Of a stretch of 64,000 nt of DNA, positions 1 through 9,100 are shown one piece after another. The stretch is from positions 62,001 through 126,000 of the forward strand of contig JAZJXO010000001.1 in NCBI GenBank assembly GCA_040390855.1, written 5' to 3'. Below the pieces are notes generated by a model. That model saw only the letters and a list, made by a program, of their open reading frames with translations, ran no database searches and had not been told where the DNA came from. The DNA comes from Parvibaculum sp040390855 (lineage in GTDB: Bacteria; Pseudomonadota; Alphaproteobacteria; Parvibaculales; Parvibaculaceae). How positions within the stretch are numbered: the stretch's first letter is position 1; every line of letters starts with the position of its first letter. The position numbers and the translations under genes are program-made.

Positions 1-90
1 TTCCGCCTGATCCCGACGGCAGCCTCTCAGGGTTGCCTTTTGCGGGATCACATGACAGCAGCGGCATGAATCTTCGCCGCGCTCGGTTCC

Positions 91-132
91 CCGCATCAAA
101 AACGGCCCGCATCAGGAAAACAGTCCGCATCA
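91..132. repeat. three short direct repeats upstream of rnpA
   Basis: The octamer CCGCATCA occurs three times, at 91-98, 107-114 and 125-132, each followed by an A-rich run. The spacing is 16 and 18 bases, close to but not exactly periodic. It lies directly before rnpA. It may be a slippage remnant or a leader element; no function can be assigned from sequence. Confidence 0.5.
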
Positions 133-142
133 ATAAAATAGG

Positions 143-547
143 ATGCGTCTTATGATCCGGCCTCCCGCAGTCCAGCGCCTCCAGAAACGGTCCGAGTTTC
201 TTGCCGCCTCAAGGGCCGAGAAATCGGCTCTGGGCGGGCTTGTGCTTCAGGCGCGCGCCCGCGGCGACGAGGCCCCTCCCCGCGCAGGCTTCACCGTCAC
301 AAAGAAAGTCGGCAATGCGGTCATCCGCAACCGCGCACGCCGCAGGCTCAAAGAAGCCGCACGTGAAATCCTTCCCCTTCTCGGTAAAGCCGGTTACGAC
401 TACGTGCTTGTCGGACGACAATCGACGCTGACGCGGGCATGGCCCGATCTTCTCGCCGATTTGCGTCATGCGCTTGCCAAGATACATCGCCATACGTCCA
501 CCGGCCATACGTCCACCGCGCAAAGCCCCTCGGCTAAGAAAGACTAG
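143..547 (+). CDS. rnpA: ribonuclease P protein component
   Basis: This is the small basic protein subunit that binds the catalytic RNase P RNA and helps cleave 5' leaders from pre-tRNA in the cytoplasm. The 134-residue product carries the family signature RNRARRRLKEA in its middle, preceded by FTVTKKVGNAV, the usual core of RnpA. The C-terminal 20 residues are a low-complexity Ser/Thr/His tail. ATG 143 and ATG 152 are both possible starts and neither has a strong Shine-Dalgarno site. It lies 5 bases before yidC, the standard rnpA-yidC order; rpmH would be expected just outside the left edge. Confidence 0.95.
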   Translation: MRLMIRPPAVQRLQKRSEFLAASRAEKSALGGLVLQARARGDEAPPRAGFTVTKKVGNAVIRNRARRRLKEAAREILPLLGKAGYDYVLVGRQSTLTRAWPDLLADLRHALAKIHRHTSTGHTSTAQSPSAKKD

Positions 548-552
548 AGTTC

Positions 553-2391
553 ATGGGTGACAATCGTAATTTTCTGATCGCCATTCTGCTGTCAGTGCTC
601 ATCTTTATCGGCTGGCAGCATTTTGTCGTGACCCCACGCATGGAAGCGGAAAAAGCCCGTCAGGAGGCGATTGCGGCTCAGACCGCCGCGACCACCGCCG
701 CCACGACTGCCAACGCGACAGCGACCGGCCCTGCCGGCACCGCCACACCGCCCGGCGTCAACGGCATCGGCAATGCCACGATCACATCCAACGTTGTCGC
801 GCGCAGCGTCGCCCTCGCCAACAGTCCGCGCCTCGCCATCGCGTCCGATGCGCTTGACGGGTCCATCGCGCTCAAGGGCGCGCGCTTCGATGATCTGAAC
901 CTGCGCGGCTATCATCTCACCGTGGATGATGCGAGCCCCGAGATCGCGCTCTTCTCTCCGCCCCAGACCGACAAACCCTATTTCAGCGAGCTGGGCTTCA
1001 TCGCGGCACCGGGCACCGACGTTAAACTCCCCGATACCGACAGCGTCTGGACTGTGATCAAGGGCGACAAGCTCACGCCCTCAACGCCCGTGACGCTCGC
1101 CTTCGATAATGGTCAGGGCCTCATCTTCAACCGCACCGTTTCGCTCGACGAGCATTATCTTTTCACCATCGTCGACACAGTCGAAAACAAAACCGGCAAA
1201 GCCGTCACGCTCTATCCCTACGGTCTTGTCTCGCGCACAGGTCAGCCCGAAAGCCTCGCCTTCTATATTCTGCATGAAGGCTTTATCGGCGAGTTCAAGG
1301 AATACGGCGAAGAGACGCAGACTTACGCAAAAGCGATAAAAGCAGAAGCGCCGACCACCATCACCGACACCGAAGGCTGGCTCGGCATAACGGACAAGTA
1401 TTGGGCCGCGGCCCTCGTGCCGCAAGCCGGTCAGACTTTCATCAGCCGCTTCGGCGCAACGCCGAGCCCCACCGGCGATCCGAAGCACGAGCATTTTCAG
1501 GCCGACTTCCGCTATGAGGCAAAAACCATTGCCTCAGGCGCAACAATCACCGTCACCAACCAGCTTTTTGCCGGTGCTAAAGTTTCGAAGGTCATCAACT
1601 CCTATCTCGATCAGGGTATCTTCCGTTTCAATCTGCTGATCGACTGGGGTTATTTCTGGTTCCTGACACAGCCCGTGTTCAAAGGCATCGACATTCTTGC
1701 CCATGCCACCGGCAATTTCGGTATCGCCATTCTCATTATGACGGTTCTGATCAAGCTCGCCTTCTTTCCGCTCGCCAATCGCTCGTATGAATCCATGAGC
1801 AAGATGAAGAAGCTCCAGCCCAAGATGGAAGAGCTGCGCGAGCGCCATAAAGACGACAAGATGGCCCAGCAACAGGCGATCATGGCGCTTTATAAAGACG
1901 AGAAGGTCAATCCGATTGCGGGCTGCCTGCCGATCATCGTGCAGATCCCCGTCTTCTTCTCGCTCTACAAAGTTCTCTTCGTCACTATCGAAATGCGCCA
2001 CGCGCCCTTTTTTGGCTGGATCCATGATCTCTCCGCGCCGGACCCGACGACGATCTTCAATCTCTTCGGCCTGATCCCGTGGGATCCGTCCGGCGTGCCG
2101 CTTATCGGTCACTTCCTGATGCTCGGCGTCTGGCCGCTCATCATGGGCTTCACGATGTTTGTGCAGCAGCGCATGAACCCCGCACCCGCTGATCCGATAC
2201 AGCAGCAGATATTCCTCTGGATGCCTGTTCTCTTCACCTTCATGCTGGCGAGCTTCCCTGCGGGTCTGGTCATCTACTGGGCATGGAACAACACGCTTTC
2301 AGTGTTGCAACAGGGTGTCATCATGCGTCGTCAGGGCGTGCCGATTGAGATTTTTTCAAATCTCGGCATCAAGAAACCGGCAAAGCCCTGA
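553..2391 (+). CDS. yidC: membrane protein insertase YidC
   Basis: YidC inserts and folds inner-membrane proteins, alone or with SecYEG. At 612 residues the length fits a proteobacterial YidC. Residues about 7-25 form the first membrane segment (the start reads MGDNRNFLIAILLSVLIFIG), followed by an Ala/Thr-rich linker and a large periplasmic domain to about 350. The conserved C-terminal 60KD_IMP core with several membrane helices follows and includes NPIAGCLPIIVQIPVFFSLY. It sits 5 bases after rnpA and 2 bases before engB, so the three are probably co-transcribed. Confidence 0.97.
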   Translation: MGDNRNFLIAILLSVLIFIGWQHFVVTPRMEAEKARQEAIAAQTAATTAATTANATATGPAGTATPPGVNGIGNATITSNVVARSVALANSPRLAIASDALDGSIALKGARFDDLNLRGYHLTVDDASPEIALFSPPQTDKPYFSELGFIAAPGTDVKLPDTDSVWTVIKGDKLTPSTPVTLAFDNGQGLIFNRTVSLDEHYLFTIVDTVENKTGKAVTLYPYGLVSRTGQPESLAFYILHEGFIGEFKEYGEETQTYAKAIKAEAPTTITDTEGWLGITDKYWAAALVPQAGQTFISRFGATPSPTGDPKHEHFQADFRYEAKTIASGATITVTNQLFAGAKVSKVINSYLDQGIFRFNLLIDWGYFWFLTQPVFKGIDILAHATGNFGIAILIMTVLIKLAFFPLANRSYESMSKMKKLQPKMEELRERHKDDKMAQQQAIMALYKDEKVNPIAGCLPIIVQIPVFFSLYKVLFVTIEMRHAPFFGWIHDLSAPDPTTIFNLFGLIPWDPSGVPLIGHFLMLGVWPLIMGFTMFVQQRMNPAPADPIQQQIFLWMPVLFTFMLASFPAGLVIYWAWNNTLSVLQQGVIMRRQGVPIEIFSNLGIKKPAKP

Positions 2392-2393
2392 AC

Positions 2394-3125
2394 GTGGCAA
2401 AAGACAAAGAGCCTCTCCCCGTCGATCCGGAGCATGAAAAACTCGAGGGCAAAGGTCTGCTCGCCGGCGATCTTGAGGCGGGGCGCTGGCTCTTTGCACA
2501 GCCTTGCGATTTTTTGCGCGGCGCCACCTCGATTGAAAATCTGCCGCCGGTCAGCGCGCCGGAAATCTGCTTTGCCGGTCGCTCCAATGTCGGCAAGTCG
2601 AGCCTCGTCAATGCCTTGACGGGGCGCAACACACTTGCGCGCACGTCGAACACACCGGGCCGCACGCAGGAACTCAACTTTTTTACGCTAGGGCCCAAAG
2701 GCTATCCGGCGCTGACGCTCGTTGACCTGCCTGGCTACGGCTATGCCCGCGAGACGCGCTCACGCGTTGAACAATGGACGAAGCTCGTCATGGCCTATCT
2801 CAGAGGCCGCGTCGCGCTTCAGCGCGTGCTTGTCCTCATCGACAGCCGCCACGGTCTCAAAGACAGCGACCATGAGGTGATGAAGCTCCTCGATGAGACT
2901 GCCGTGTCTTTTCAGGTCGTGCTGACCAAGATCGACAAGCTCAAGGCGTCCGAAGTCGCCGCCCGCGTCGAAGATGTGCGCCTTGGTGTGCGCCGCCATG
3001 TCGCCGCCCATCCGACCGTGCTTGCCACCTCGTCGGAAAAAGGCGACGGCATTGCCGAGCTTCGTGCCGAGATCGCGATGCTGGCAGACCGCGAAGCCTT
3101 CCGTTATAAAACCATGAGTGAATAA
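2394..3125 (+). CDS. engB: ribosome biogenesis GTP-binding protein EngB (YihA/YsxC)
   Basis: A small GTPase needed for assembly of the large ribosomal subunit. G-motifs are clear: G1 GRSNVGKS at residues 62-69, the TPGRTQ switch region, G3 DLPGYGYA, G4 TKIDK and G5-like TSSEKGDG. At 243 residues it is longer than the about 200 of E. coli because of an N-terminal extension of about 45 residues, usual in alphaproteobacteria. The start is GTG, 2 bases after the yidC stop, which points to translational coupling. Confidence 0.95.
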   Translation: MAKDKEPLPVDPEHEKLEGKGLLAGDLEAGRWLFAQPCDFLRGATSIENLPPVSAPEICFAGRSNVGKSSLVNALTGRNTLARTSNTPGRTQELNFFTLGPKGYPALTLVDLPGYGYARETRSRVEQWTKLVMAYLRGRVALQRVLVLIDSRHGLKDSDHEVMKLLDETAVSFQVVLTKIDKLKASEVAARVEDVRLGVRRHVAAHPTVLATSSEKGDGIAELRAEIAMLADREAFRYKTMSE

Positions 3126-3148
3126 TTCGAGCGGGAGCAGGCGCTGAC

Positions 3149-4090
3149 ATGTCGGGAACGTCATCACATAATCCGGAAAACGACGCCAAAGATATTGAGC
3201 GCGCCCGTGTGCTCTCCGAGGCGCTGCCCTTCATGCAGCAATATGACAACTGCACCATCGTCGTGAAATACGGCGGTCACGCGATGGGCGATGAAGCGCT
3301 GGGCGCAGAGTTTGCCCGCGACATAGTGCTGCTCAAACAATCGGGACTCAATCCCATCGTCGTTCACGGCGGCGGACCGCAGATCGGAGCAATGCTCACC
3401 CGTCTCGGCATCAAAAGCGAATTCTCCGGCGGCCTGCGCATCACCGACAAGGCAACCGTCGAGATTGTCGAGATGGTGCTGGCGGGCTCGATCAACAAAC
3501 AGATCGTCGCCCAACTCAATCAGGCAGGCGGTCGCGCCATCGGCCTCAGCGGCAAAGACGGCAATCTCATCATCGCCCGCAAAGTACGCCAGAAAATCCA
3601 CGACCCTGAATCCAATATCGAAAAGATATTGGACCTCGGTTTTGTCGGCGAGCCGGAAACCGTGAACCCCGAAATTCTCAACACGATCATCGCCTCTGAC
3701 ATCATTCCGGTAATCGCACCTGTCGGGATTTCCAGAGAGGGCGACACCTATAATATCAATGCCGACACAGCCGCCGGTGCCATTGCAGCGGCCATGGGCG
3801 CGACGCGTCTGCTCTTGCTCACCGACGTGCGCGGTGTGCTCGACAAGGACAAAAATCTCATCGAAGAGCTTACTGTCGAAGAGGCGCTGGCGCTCATGCA
3901 TGACGGGACAATCAACGGCGGCATGATCCCCAAGGTCGAGACCTGCCTTGATGCCGTCGAAGGCGGCGTCGAAGCCGTCGTCATTCTCGATGGCCGCGTG
4001 CGCCATGCGGTCTTGCTCGAACTTTTCACCGAGCACGGCGTCGGCACACTCATTCAGAAAGCCCAGACCCCGAAGGATCCGGGCAAGTGA
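3149..4090 (+). CDS. argB: acetylglutamate kinase
   Basis: Catalyses ATP-dependent phosphorylation of N-acetyl-L-glutamate, the second step of arginine biosynthesis. The 313-residue product shows the amino-acid-kinase fold motifs: KYGGHAMGD near the N-terminus (phosphate-binding lysine), VVHGGGPQIGAML, and a C-terminal NGGMIPKVETCLDAV segment. The N-terminal helix ahead of KYGG is present, as in the arginine-inhibited hexameric enzymes, so feedback control by arginine is plausible (inference). It follows engB by 23 bases and its stop overlaps the GTG start of the next gene. Confidence 0.96.
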   Translation: MSGTSSHNPENDAKDIERARVLSEALPFMQQYDNCTIVVKYGGHAMGDEALGAEFARDIVLLKQSGLNPIVVHGGGPQIGAMLTRLGIKSEFSGGLRITDKATVEIVEMVLAGSINKQIVAQLNQAGGRAIGLSGKDGNLIIARKVRQKIHDPESNIEKILDLGFVGEPETVNPEILNTIIASDIIPVIAPVGISREGDTYNINADTAAGAIAAAMGATRLLLLTDVRGVLDKDKNLIEELTVEEALALMHDGTINGGMIPKVETCLDAVEGGVEAVVILDGRVRHAVLLELFTEHGVGTLIQKAQTPKDPGK

Positions 4091-5166
4091 AACGTGGCGG
4101 CATCTCCTTTGCCGCTTTTGCTTGTGCCCTGCTCACGGCATTGATCTTCATTTGCGGAACCGGACCGGCGCGGGCCGACTATAAGTTCTGCAATGCGACG
4201 AGTTATGCGTTGCTGGGCGCGATTGCCGTGCCGCAGACCACAGCCGTGCTCAGAGAATCGGACGACGACACATCTGGCGCCGAGCTTGCAGGTGGTACAA
4301 ATAGTTGGACGACACAGGGCTGGACCGAAATCCTGCCCGGCGATTGCGCCTCGGTTGTCGCAGGCCCCGTCGTCAAAGGCGACTACTATGTCTTTGCCCG
4401 CTCGATCGACGCGCATAAAGGCCCGACCAAATTTTTCTCCGGCAATTTCAGTTTTTGCACGCTCCCCGACACGTTCACAATTTCTGTCCGCGATAATTGC
4501 GCCGCGCATGGGTACGATGCCTTTGATTTCATCCGCGTCCCCGTCAAGGCCGGCGAGACATGGACAACGACTTTCGGCGAGCCGCGCGATTTCTCGATGG
4601 ATGAGGCCCGCATTGCAGGGGCGCAACGCCTTCTCATCGACAACGGGTTTCGTGTGCCCAAGATCGACGGCTATGCGGCGAAAAACACCGGACGCGCTGT
4701 CATGGCCTTTCAGCGGGCGGGCGGACGTCAAGTAACGGGCACCATTGACGATGCTTTGACCGGCGATCTTGTCGCAGGGGCCAAACGCGAACAGGCAAAA
4801 TTCGGGCTTACGCTCTGCAACAAGACAAAGCATCTCGTCTGGGCATCCGTCGCCCTTTCACGCGCGGATGACGACACATCCAGCGGCTGGATCCGCATTG
4901 CGCCCGAGGTCTGTGCCAAAGCCATCAAAGACAAGCTCGAAGCCGGACCCTATTTCATCTATGCCGAGGCCACCGACGACAAAGGAACCATCGCCATGAT
5001 AGATGGCAAACGCATGATCTGGTCGGGTCGCGACACGTTTTGCGTCAAGACGACGCGCTTCGACATCAATGGTCGGGAGGCCTGCACCATGCGCGGTTAT
5101 GACGAACGGCCGTTTATGAAAGTGGAAACAGGTGGCAAGGCAGGCTTCATTTACGATCTCAAATGA
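4087..5166 (+). CDS. secreted protein with two DUF1036 domains
   Basis: The 359-residue product starts at a GTG that overlaps the argB stop. A signal peptide of about 30 residues ends at GPARA before DYKFCNAT. Two related DUF1036 units follow, roughly residues 31-165 and 235-355. Each begins with FCN or LCN and an N-terminal ESDDDTS or RADDDTS motif, contains a GDC or EVC element and ends with C...RGYD or HGYD. Between them, at about 175-230, is a helical stretch (AQRLLIDNGFRVPKIDGYAA...AVMAFQRAGG) resembling a peptidoglycan-binding module. The many paired cysteines suggest periplasmic disulfides. The function is unknown; an envelope role is inference. Confidence 0.8.
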   Translation: MKRGGISFAAFACALLTALIFICGTGPARADYKFCNATSYALLGAIAVPQTTAVLRESDDDTSGAELAGGTNSWTTQGWTEILPGDCASVVAGPVVKGDYYVFARSIDAHKGPTKFFSGNFSFCTLPDTFTISVRDNCAAHGYDAFDFIRVPVKAGETWTTTFGEPRDFSMDEARIAGAQRLLIDNGFRVPKIDGYAAKNTGRAVMAFQRAGGRQVTGTIDDALTGDLVAGAKREQAKFGLTLCNKTKHLVWASVALSRADDDTSSGWIRIAPEVCAKAIKDKLEAGPYFIYAEATDDKGTIAMIDGKRMIWSGRDTFCVKTTRFDINGREACTMRGYDERPFMKVETGGKAGFIYDLK

Positions 5167-5178
5167 GCCCGCAAGCCT

Positions 5179-6447
5179 TCAAAGCGTGATGCCGAAATAA
5201 TTGAGATGCCAACGCATCTCGTCTTCGTCCATCGGATAGTCAGTACCGCCGCGCGGCAACACGCGCGTCTCCGCTGGCACATTGGCCACGAACATTTCAA
5301 TGGCCAGCGCCGTGCGCATGGCAAGGCCCGCATGCCAGCACAGAGCCGCGATGCCCTTGCCGCTTTTTGCCTCCAGCACGCGCGTCACGATGGGTTGAGC
5401 CACACCCGTCATCAATGACAGCGACAGAATGACCGCCGCCTTGTGCTGCAATGATGCGGCTTTGGCGACAAGATCATCATTGAGCAGTCCGGCATTAAAC
5501 GCCTTGCGAATGTTGACAATGGCAGCGCCCGGCGTCGGCGTTGCGCGGTCGGCGTCTTTTTCGATACGCATCTGCGCCCGCGACTTCAGCAGCACCAGCG
5601 TCTCATCGTCGAGATCGGTCTTCTGGACCAGTTCGTCAATCAACGCGCGGGACACAAAAATCGCGATACGGCGCACAGCACGTAAAGAGATCGCCGGTCG
5701 CATGACAAGCGGCAGATGCCAGGCCTCAATGGCCGCCGCTTCCGAAATGATCCGGTCCAGTGTGTCTTCGCGAATTTCCGCATTGGGATTGGTAAGCAGA
5801 TGGGCAATCGCCGGAATGTCCAGTGTGGCCACAATCGCATCAGCCAAGGATCCGTCAACGCAGCGGCGGCGGGCAATCGCCTCAAGTGCACCTTGCACGC
5901 GGGTTGTTGCCACGATTTCGATGAGATCATCGTCTGAGAGAAGCGGCGAGTATTCAAGCACCGGTGCGCAGACAACAAGTTCCGCGTCACGGGCAAGTTC
6001 AACTGCAAGGCGCTTTGGCACATTGGGGCAGGATTTAATTTCTTCAGCCACGATCTGGCGTACGCGCGTCACTTCGTCTTTGGCAAGGCGTTCGAGCAGC
6101 AATATAACGCGGTCGCGCGTCTGGCTCAGCTCGTTCGACTTCATGTCCGGCACGATGCGCGAGATTTTGCGTGCAAGCTCGGCCCGTACATCGCCCGCAA
6201 GGTCGAGCGACAGACCTTCATTGGCCGAAATCGGCGTCGCCGGATTGGCAGCGACCAGCGAGCGCACGGAGACATCGGGGTCGGAGGCAAGATAATAAAG
6301 GGTTTCGGGTGGCGCATCGCGGCGCGAGGCAAGTTCGCGCTTCACCTCAAGCGAGCGGCTCTCCAGCGCGGCGCGCGCATCCTCATAGCGTAGCCGTTCC
6401 GGCAACACCTCCGAGGTCAAGAGCCTTTTGAACCAGTTGAAACCCAT
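5179..6447 (-). CDS. DUF2336 HEAT-repeat-like protein
   Basis: A cytoplasmic protein of about 422 residues with no signal peptide or membrane segment. The N-terminal half resembles DUF2336 and HEAT/leucine-rich-variant repeats: LAS-DPDVSVRSLVAANPATPISANEGLSLDLAGDVRAELARKIS is followed by further helical pairs with the same periodicity. The second start (ATG 6447) is preferred to ATG 6453 because GGAG lies 6 bases before it but directly abuts the first. DUF2336 proteins are common in alphaproteobacteria and their role is unknown. It converges with the DUF1036 gene across 12 bases. Confidence 0.75.
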   Translation of the reverse strand: MGFNWFKRLLTSEVLPERLRYEDARAALESRSLEVKRELASRRDAPPETLYYLASDPDVSVRSLVAANPATPISANEGLSLDLAGDVRAELARKISRIVPDMKSNELSQTRDRVILLLERLAKDEVTRVRQIVAEEIKSCPNVPKRLAVELARDAELVVCAPVLEYSPLLSDDDLIEIVATTRVQGALEAIARRRCVDGSLADAIVATLDIPAIAHLLTNPNAEIREDTLDRIISEAAAIEAWHLPLVMRPAISLRAVRRIAIFVSRALIDELVQKTDLDDETLVLLKSRAQMRIEKDADRATPTPGAAIVNIRKAFNAGLLNDDLVAKAASLQHKAAVILSLSLMTGVAQPIVTRVLEAKSGKGIAALCWHAGLAMRTALAIEMFVANVPAETRVLPRGGTDYPMDEDEMRWHLNYFGITL

Positions 6448-6562
6448 ATGCATCTCCGAAGGCCGAGTTTCGTCGTGGCGCCGTTAAGGTCGCGTTAAAG
6501 CGCGCCCTCCTCTCGCGTCACCCCTTGCAAAAGCCTGTGGACAGAGGCAATTTCGCGTCAAC

Positions 6563-7276
6563 ATGGTGAACAAACCCGAAATGAAAATTCCGCGCGGTTT
6601 TAACGAAGTCGAACATTGGGTGTTCGATCTCGACAACACGCTCTATCCGCCACGCTTCGATCTCTTTGCCCAGATCGACATCCGCATGACGGAGTTCATC
6701 GGCTCCTATCTCAGTGTCGATGAAGCGGAGGCCCGTCGCGTGCAAAAAGAGTTTTATGTCGAGCACGGGACAACGCTGGCCGGTCTCATGGCCGTGCATC
6801 AGATGAAACCACAGGCGTTTCTCGACTATGTTCATATGATTGATGTGAGCGTCGTGCCGCCCGATCCGGCGTTAGGCGAGGCGATTGCGCGGCTTCCGGG
6901 ACGCAAAGTCATTTTCACCAACGGCTCGGTGGCACATGCCGAAAATGTCGTCCGCCGTCTCGGTATCCTCGATGTCTTTGACGGGGTCTATGACATTGTG
7001 ACAACAGGCTTCGCACCCAAACCCCATGCGCTCGCTTTTGAGCGCTTCCTGACCGCAAGCGGCATTGATGCAAAACGCGCCGCCATGTTTGAAGACCTTC
7101 CGCGCAATCTGGAAGTCCCCCATATACTCGGCATGACAACCGTATGGGTCCGCCCGCAAGGCAATGCGGGGCCTGAGCGTTATCAGAAGCTCTCCTATGA
7201 AGGTGGCGACGGCGAGCACATCCATCACATCGCCGATGATCTCACTTCGTTCTTGCAAGCCCTGACGCGCGCGTGA
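6563..7276 (+). CDS. HAD-family pyrimidine 5'-nucleotidase
   Basis: The 237-residue product is a haloacid-dehalogenase hydrolase of the pyrimidine 5'-nucleotidase (SDT1/YjjG-like) branch. Motif I is VFDLDNTLYPP near residue 20-30 with the nucleophile and acid/base aspartates; motif II is FTNGSVAHA; the motif III lysine lies in PKPHALAFE; motif IV is FEDLPRNLEVPHILGMTTVWV. It probably dephosphorylates nucleoside monophosphates. In many alphaproteobacteria this gene sits between argB and dapD. Here the same set is present but split by the mutL-EAL segment (synteny from memory, not checked). Confidence 0.88.
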   Translation: MVNKPEMKIPRGFNEVEHWVFDLDNTLYPPRFDLFAQIDIRMTEFIGSYLSVDEAEARRVQKEFYVEHGTTLAGLMAVHQMKPQAFLDYVHMIDVSVVPPDPALGEAIARLPGRKVIFTNGSVAHAENVVRRLGILDVFDGVYDIVTTGFAPKPHALAFERFLTASGIDAKRAAMFEDLPRNLEVPHILGMTTVWVRPQGNAGPERYQKLSYEGGDGEHIHHIADDLTSFLQALTRA

Positions 7277-7279
7277 GTT

Positions 7280-9097
7280 TCACTTGCGGCCGAAAAGCCG
7301 TTCGATGTCCGTGAGCTTCAGTTCCACATAAGTCGGGCGACCATGATTGCACTGGCCCGAATGAGGCGTCGCTTCCATTTCTCTCAGGAGCGCGTTCATT
7401 TCCTCAGCCGTGAGGCGTCGGCCCGCCCGCACAGAGCCATGACAGGCAATGGTGCCGCAGACATGCTCAAGCCGCTCCTTGAGCGACAGCGTCTCATCAA
7501 GTTCGGAGAGATCATCGGCCAGATCGCGCACAAGAGCCGACACATCGAGCTTGCCGAATATCGCGGGCACTTCGCGCACAACAACTGCGCCCTGCCCGAA
7601 GCCTTCGAGTACAAAACCAAGCTCGGCCAGTTCACCGGCACGCGCGACGAGCCGTTCGGCTTCCGCCTCGTCAAGCTCGACAACTTCAGGGATCAGCAAT
7701 ATCTGCCGCGCCACGCCGCGGGCTGCTATCGCCTTTTTCATGCGCTCATAAACAAGACGCTCATGCGCCGCATGTTGATCGACAATGACGATGCCGTCCG
7801 TCGTCTGCGCGATCACATAGGTCTCATGGAGTTGACCGCGCGCCACGCCGAGCGGCGGCGTGATGCCGTTTGCGTCCGTTTGCTCTTCAGGCGGCAAAGG
7901 CTCGACACGGGCCGAATGAGCGCCAAGATCGGCAAAGGCACTCTGGAACGTGGACGCAAAAGCCGGTGCGGCGGCAAAGCCCCCGCCGGACCGCGCATAA
8001 GAAAACGGCGATGTGCTTGCTTGTACAAAATCCGGCCGCAATGCATCAAGTGTCGCGCTCGCCACTGTCGTTGACGCGCGGTGACCGGCGGCGTGCAGCG
8101 CATGTTTCAGTGCCCCGACGATCAGCCCGCGCACCAGCGCGGCATCGCGGAAACGCACTTCGGCTTTGGCCGGATGGACGTTGACATCGACATCGAGCGG
8201 ATCAATCTCGACAAAGAGCGCAACGGCGGGATGGCGGTCACGCGCCAGAAAATCCGCATAAGCCCCGCGCACCGCACCGACAATGAGCTTGTCGCGCACG
8301 GGCCGCCCGTTGACGAACAGAAACTGCATCTGCGCATTGCCGCGATTGTAAGTCGGCAGACCGGCAAAGCCGGTGAGCCGGATGCCTTCGCGCACCGCAT
8401 CAATCGCCAGAGCGTTCTCGGCAAAATCGCGTCCCATGATCGCGCCCAGTCGCGCGAGGCGACCTCCGTTGCCTATGGGCTCGGGCATCAGGCGCAGCAT
8501 GTTGCGGCTTTCGCTTGTGAGCGAAAACGCCACCTGCGGATGCGCCATGGCAAGACGTTTCACAATGTCGGCAACGGCCAGCGTTTCAGAACGCTCACCC
8601 TTCAGAAATTTCAACCGGGCGGGCGTTGCATAAAACAAATCGCGAATGTCGATGCGCGTGCCGACAGGACCGGCGGCGGGCTCGACCTTCGACACCTTGC
8701 CGCCCTCCACCGCAATATGCATGGCACTGTCCGTCCCGCGCGGTCGCGACGTGATCGAAAGACGCGCCACCGCGCCGATGGAGGGCAGTGCCTCGCCGCG
8801 AAAACCCAGTGTCGCGACATGATGCAGGTCTTCGCGACCATCGGCATCAAGCGGCAGTTTCGAGGTGGCGTGACGCTCGACCGCTACAGACAGATCATCG
8901 CCGCTCATGCCGACGCCGTCGTCGTTGACCCGGATCAGATCGCGTCCGCCGCCTGCGATGATGATGTCGATCTCGCTCGCACCGGCATCAAGCGCGTTCT
9001 CGACAATTTCCTTCACCGCGCTCGCGGGGCGCTCGACCACTTCACCGGCGGCGATGCGGTTGATTGTGCCCTCGCTGAGACGGCGAATAACAGGCAT
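7280..9097 (-). CDS. mutL: DNA mismatch repair protein MutL
   Basis: An ATPase that links MutS mismatch recognition to strand incision. The N-terminal GHKL domain shows E33-NALDAGA, NDDGVGM, HATSKL and GFRGEALPSIGAVA. The C-terminal dimerisation domain starts after a Pro/Ser-rich linker (about residues 335-420). At about residue 440 it has DQHAAHERLVYE, which fits DQHA(X)2E(X)4E, the metal-binding motif of MutL proteins with intrinsic nicking endonuclease activity, and the C-terminus has QCNHGRPT. No mutH-like gene is visible here. The gene runs opposite to the nucleotidase, stop to stop, with 3 bases between. Confidence 0.97.
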   Translation of the reverse strand: MPVIRRLSEGTINRIAAGEVVERPASAVKEIVENALDAGASEIDIIIAGGGRDLIRVNDDGVGMSGDDLSVAVERHATSKLPLDADGREDLHHVATLGFRGEALPSIGAVARLSITSRPRGTDSAMHIAVEGGKVSKVEPAAGPVGTRIDIRDLFYATPARLKFLKGERSETLAVADIVKRLAMAHPQVAFSLTSESRNMLRLMPEPIGNGGRLARLGAIMGRDFAENALAIDAVREGIRLTGFAGLPTYNRGNAQMQFLFVNGRPVRDKLIVGAVRGAYADFLARDRHPAVALFVEIDPLDVDVNVHPAKAEVRFRDAALVRGLIVGALKHALHAAGHRASTTVASATLDALRPDFVQASTSPFSYARSGGGFAAAPAFASTFQSAFADLGAHSARVEPLPPEEQTDANGITPPLGVARGQLHETYVIAQTTDGIVIVDQHAAHERLVYERMKKAIAARGVARQILLIPEVVELDEAEAERLVARAGELAELGFVLEGFGQGAVVVREVPAIFGKLDVSALVRDLADDLSELDETLSLKERLEHVCGTIACHGSVRAGRRLTAEEMNALLREMEATPHSGQCNHGRPTYVELKLTDIERLFGRK

Positions 9098-9100
9098 AGG

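Noticed and set aside
1..142. end of rpmH at the left edge
   Set aside because: rpmH is expected here by synteny, but no reading frame ending in a ribosomal L34-like tail is visible in the first 142 bases.
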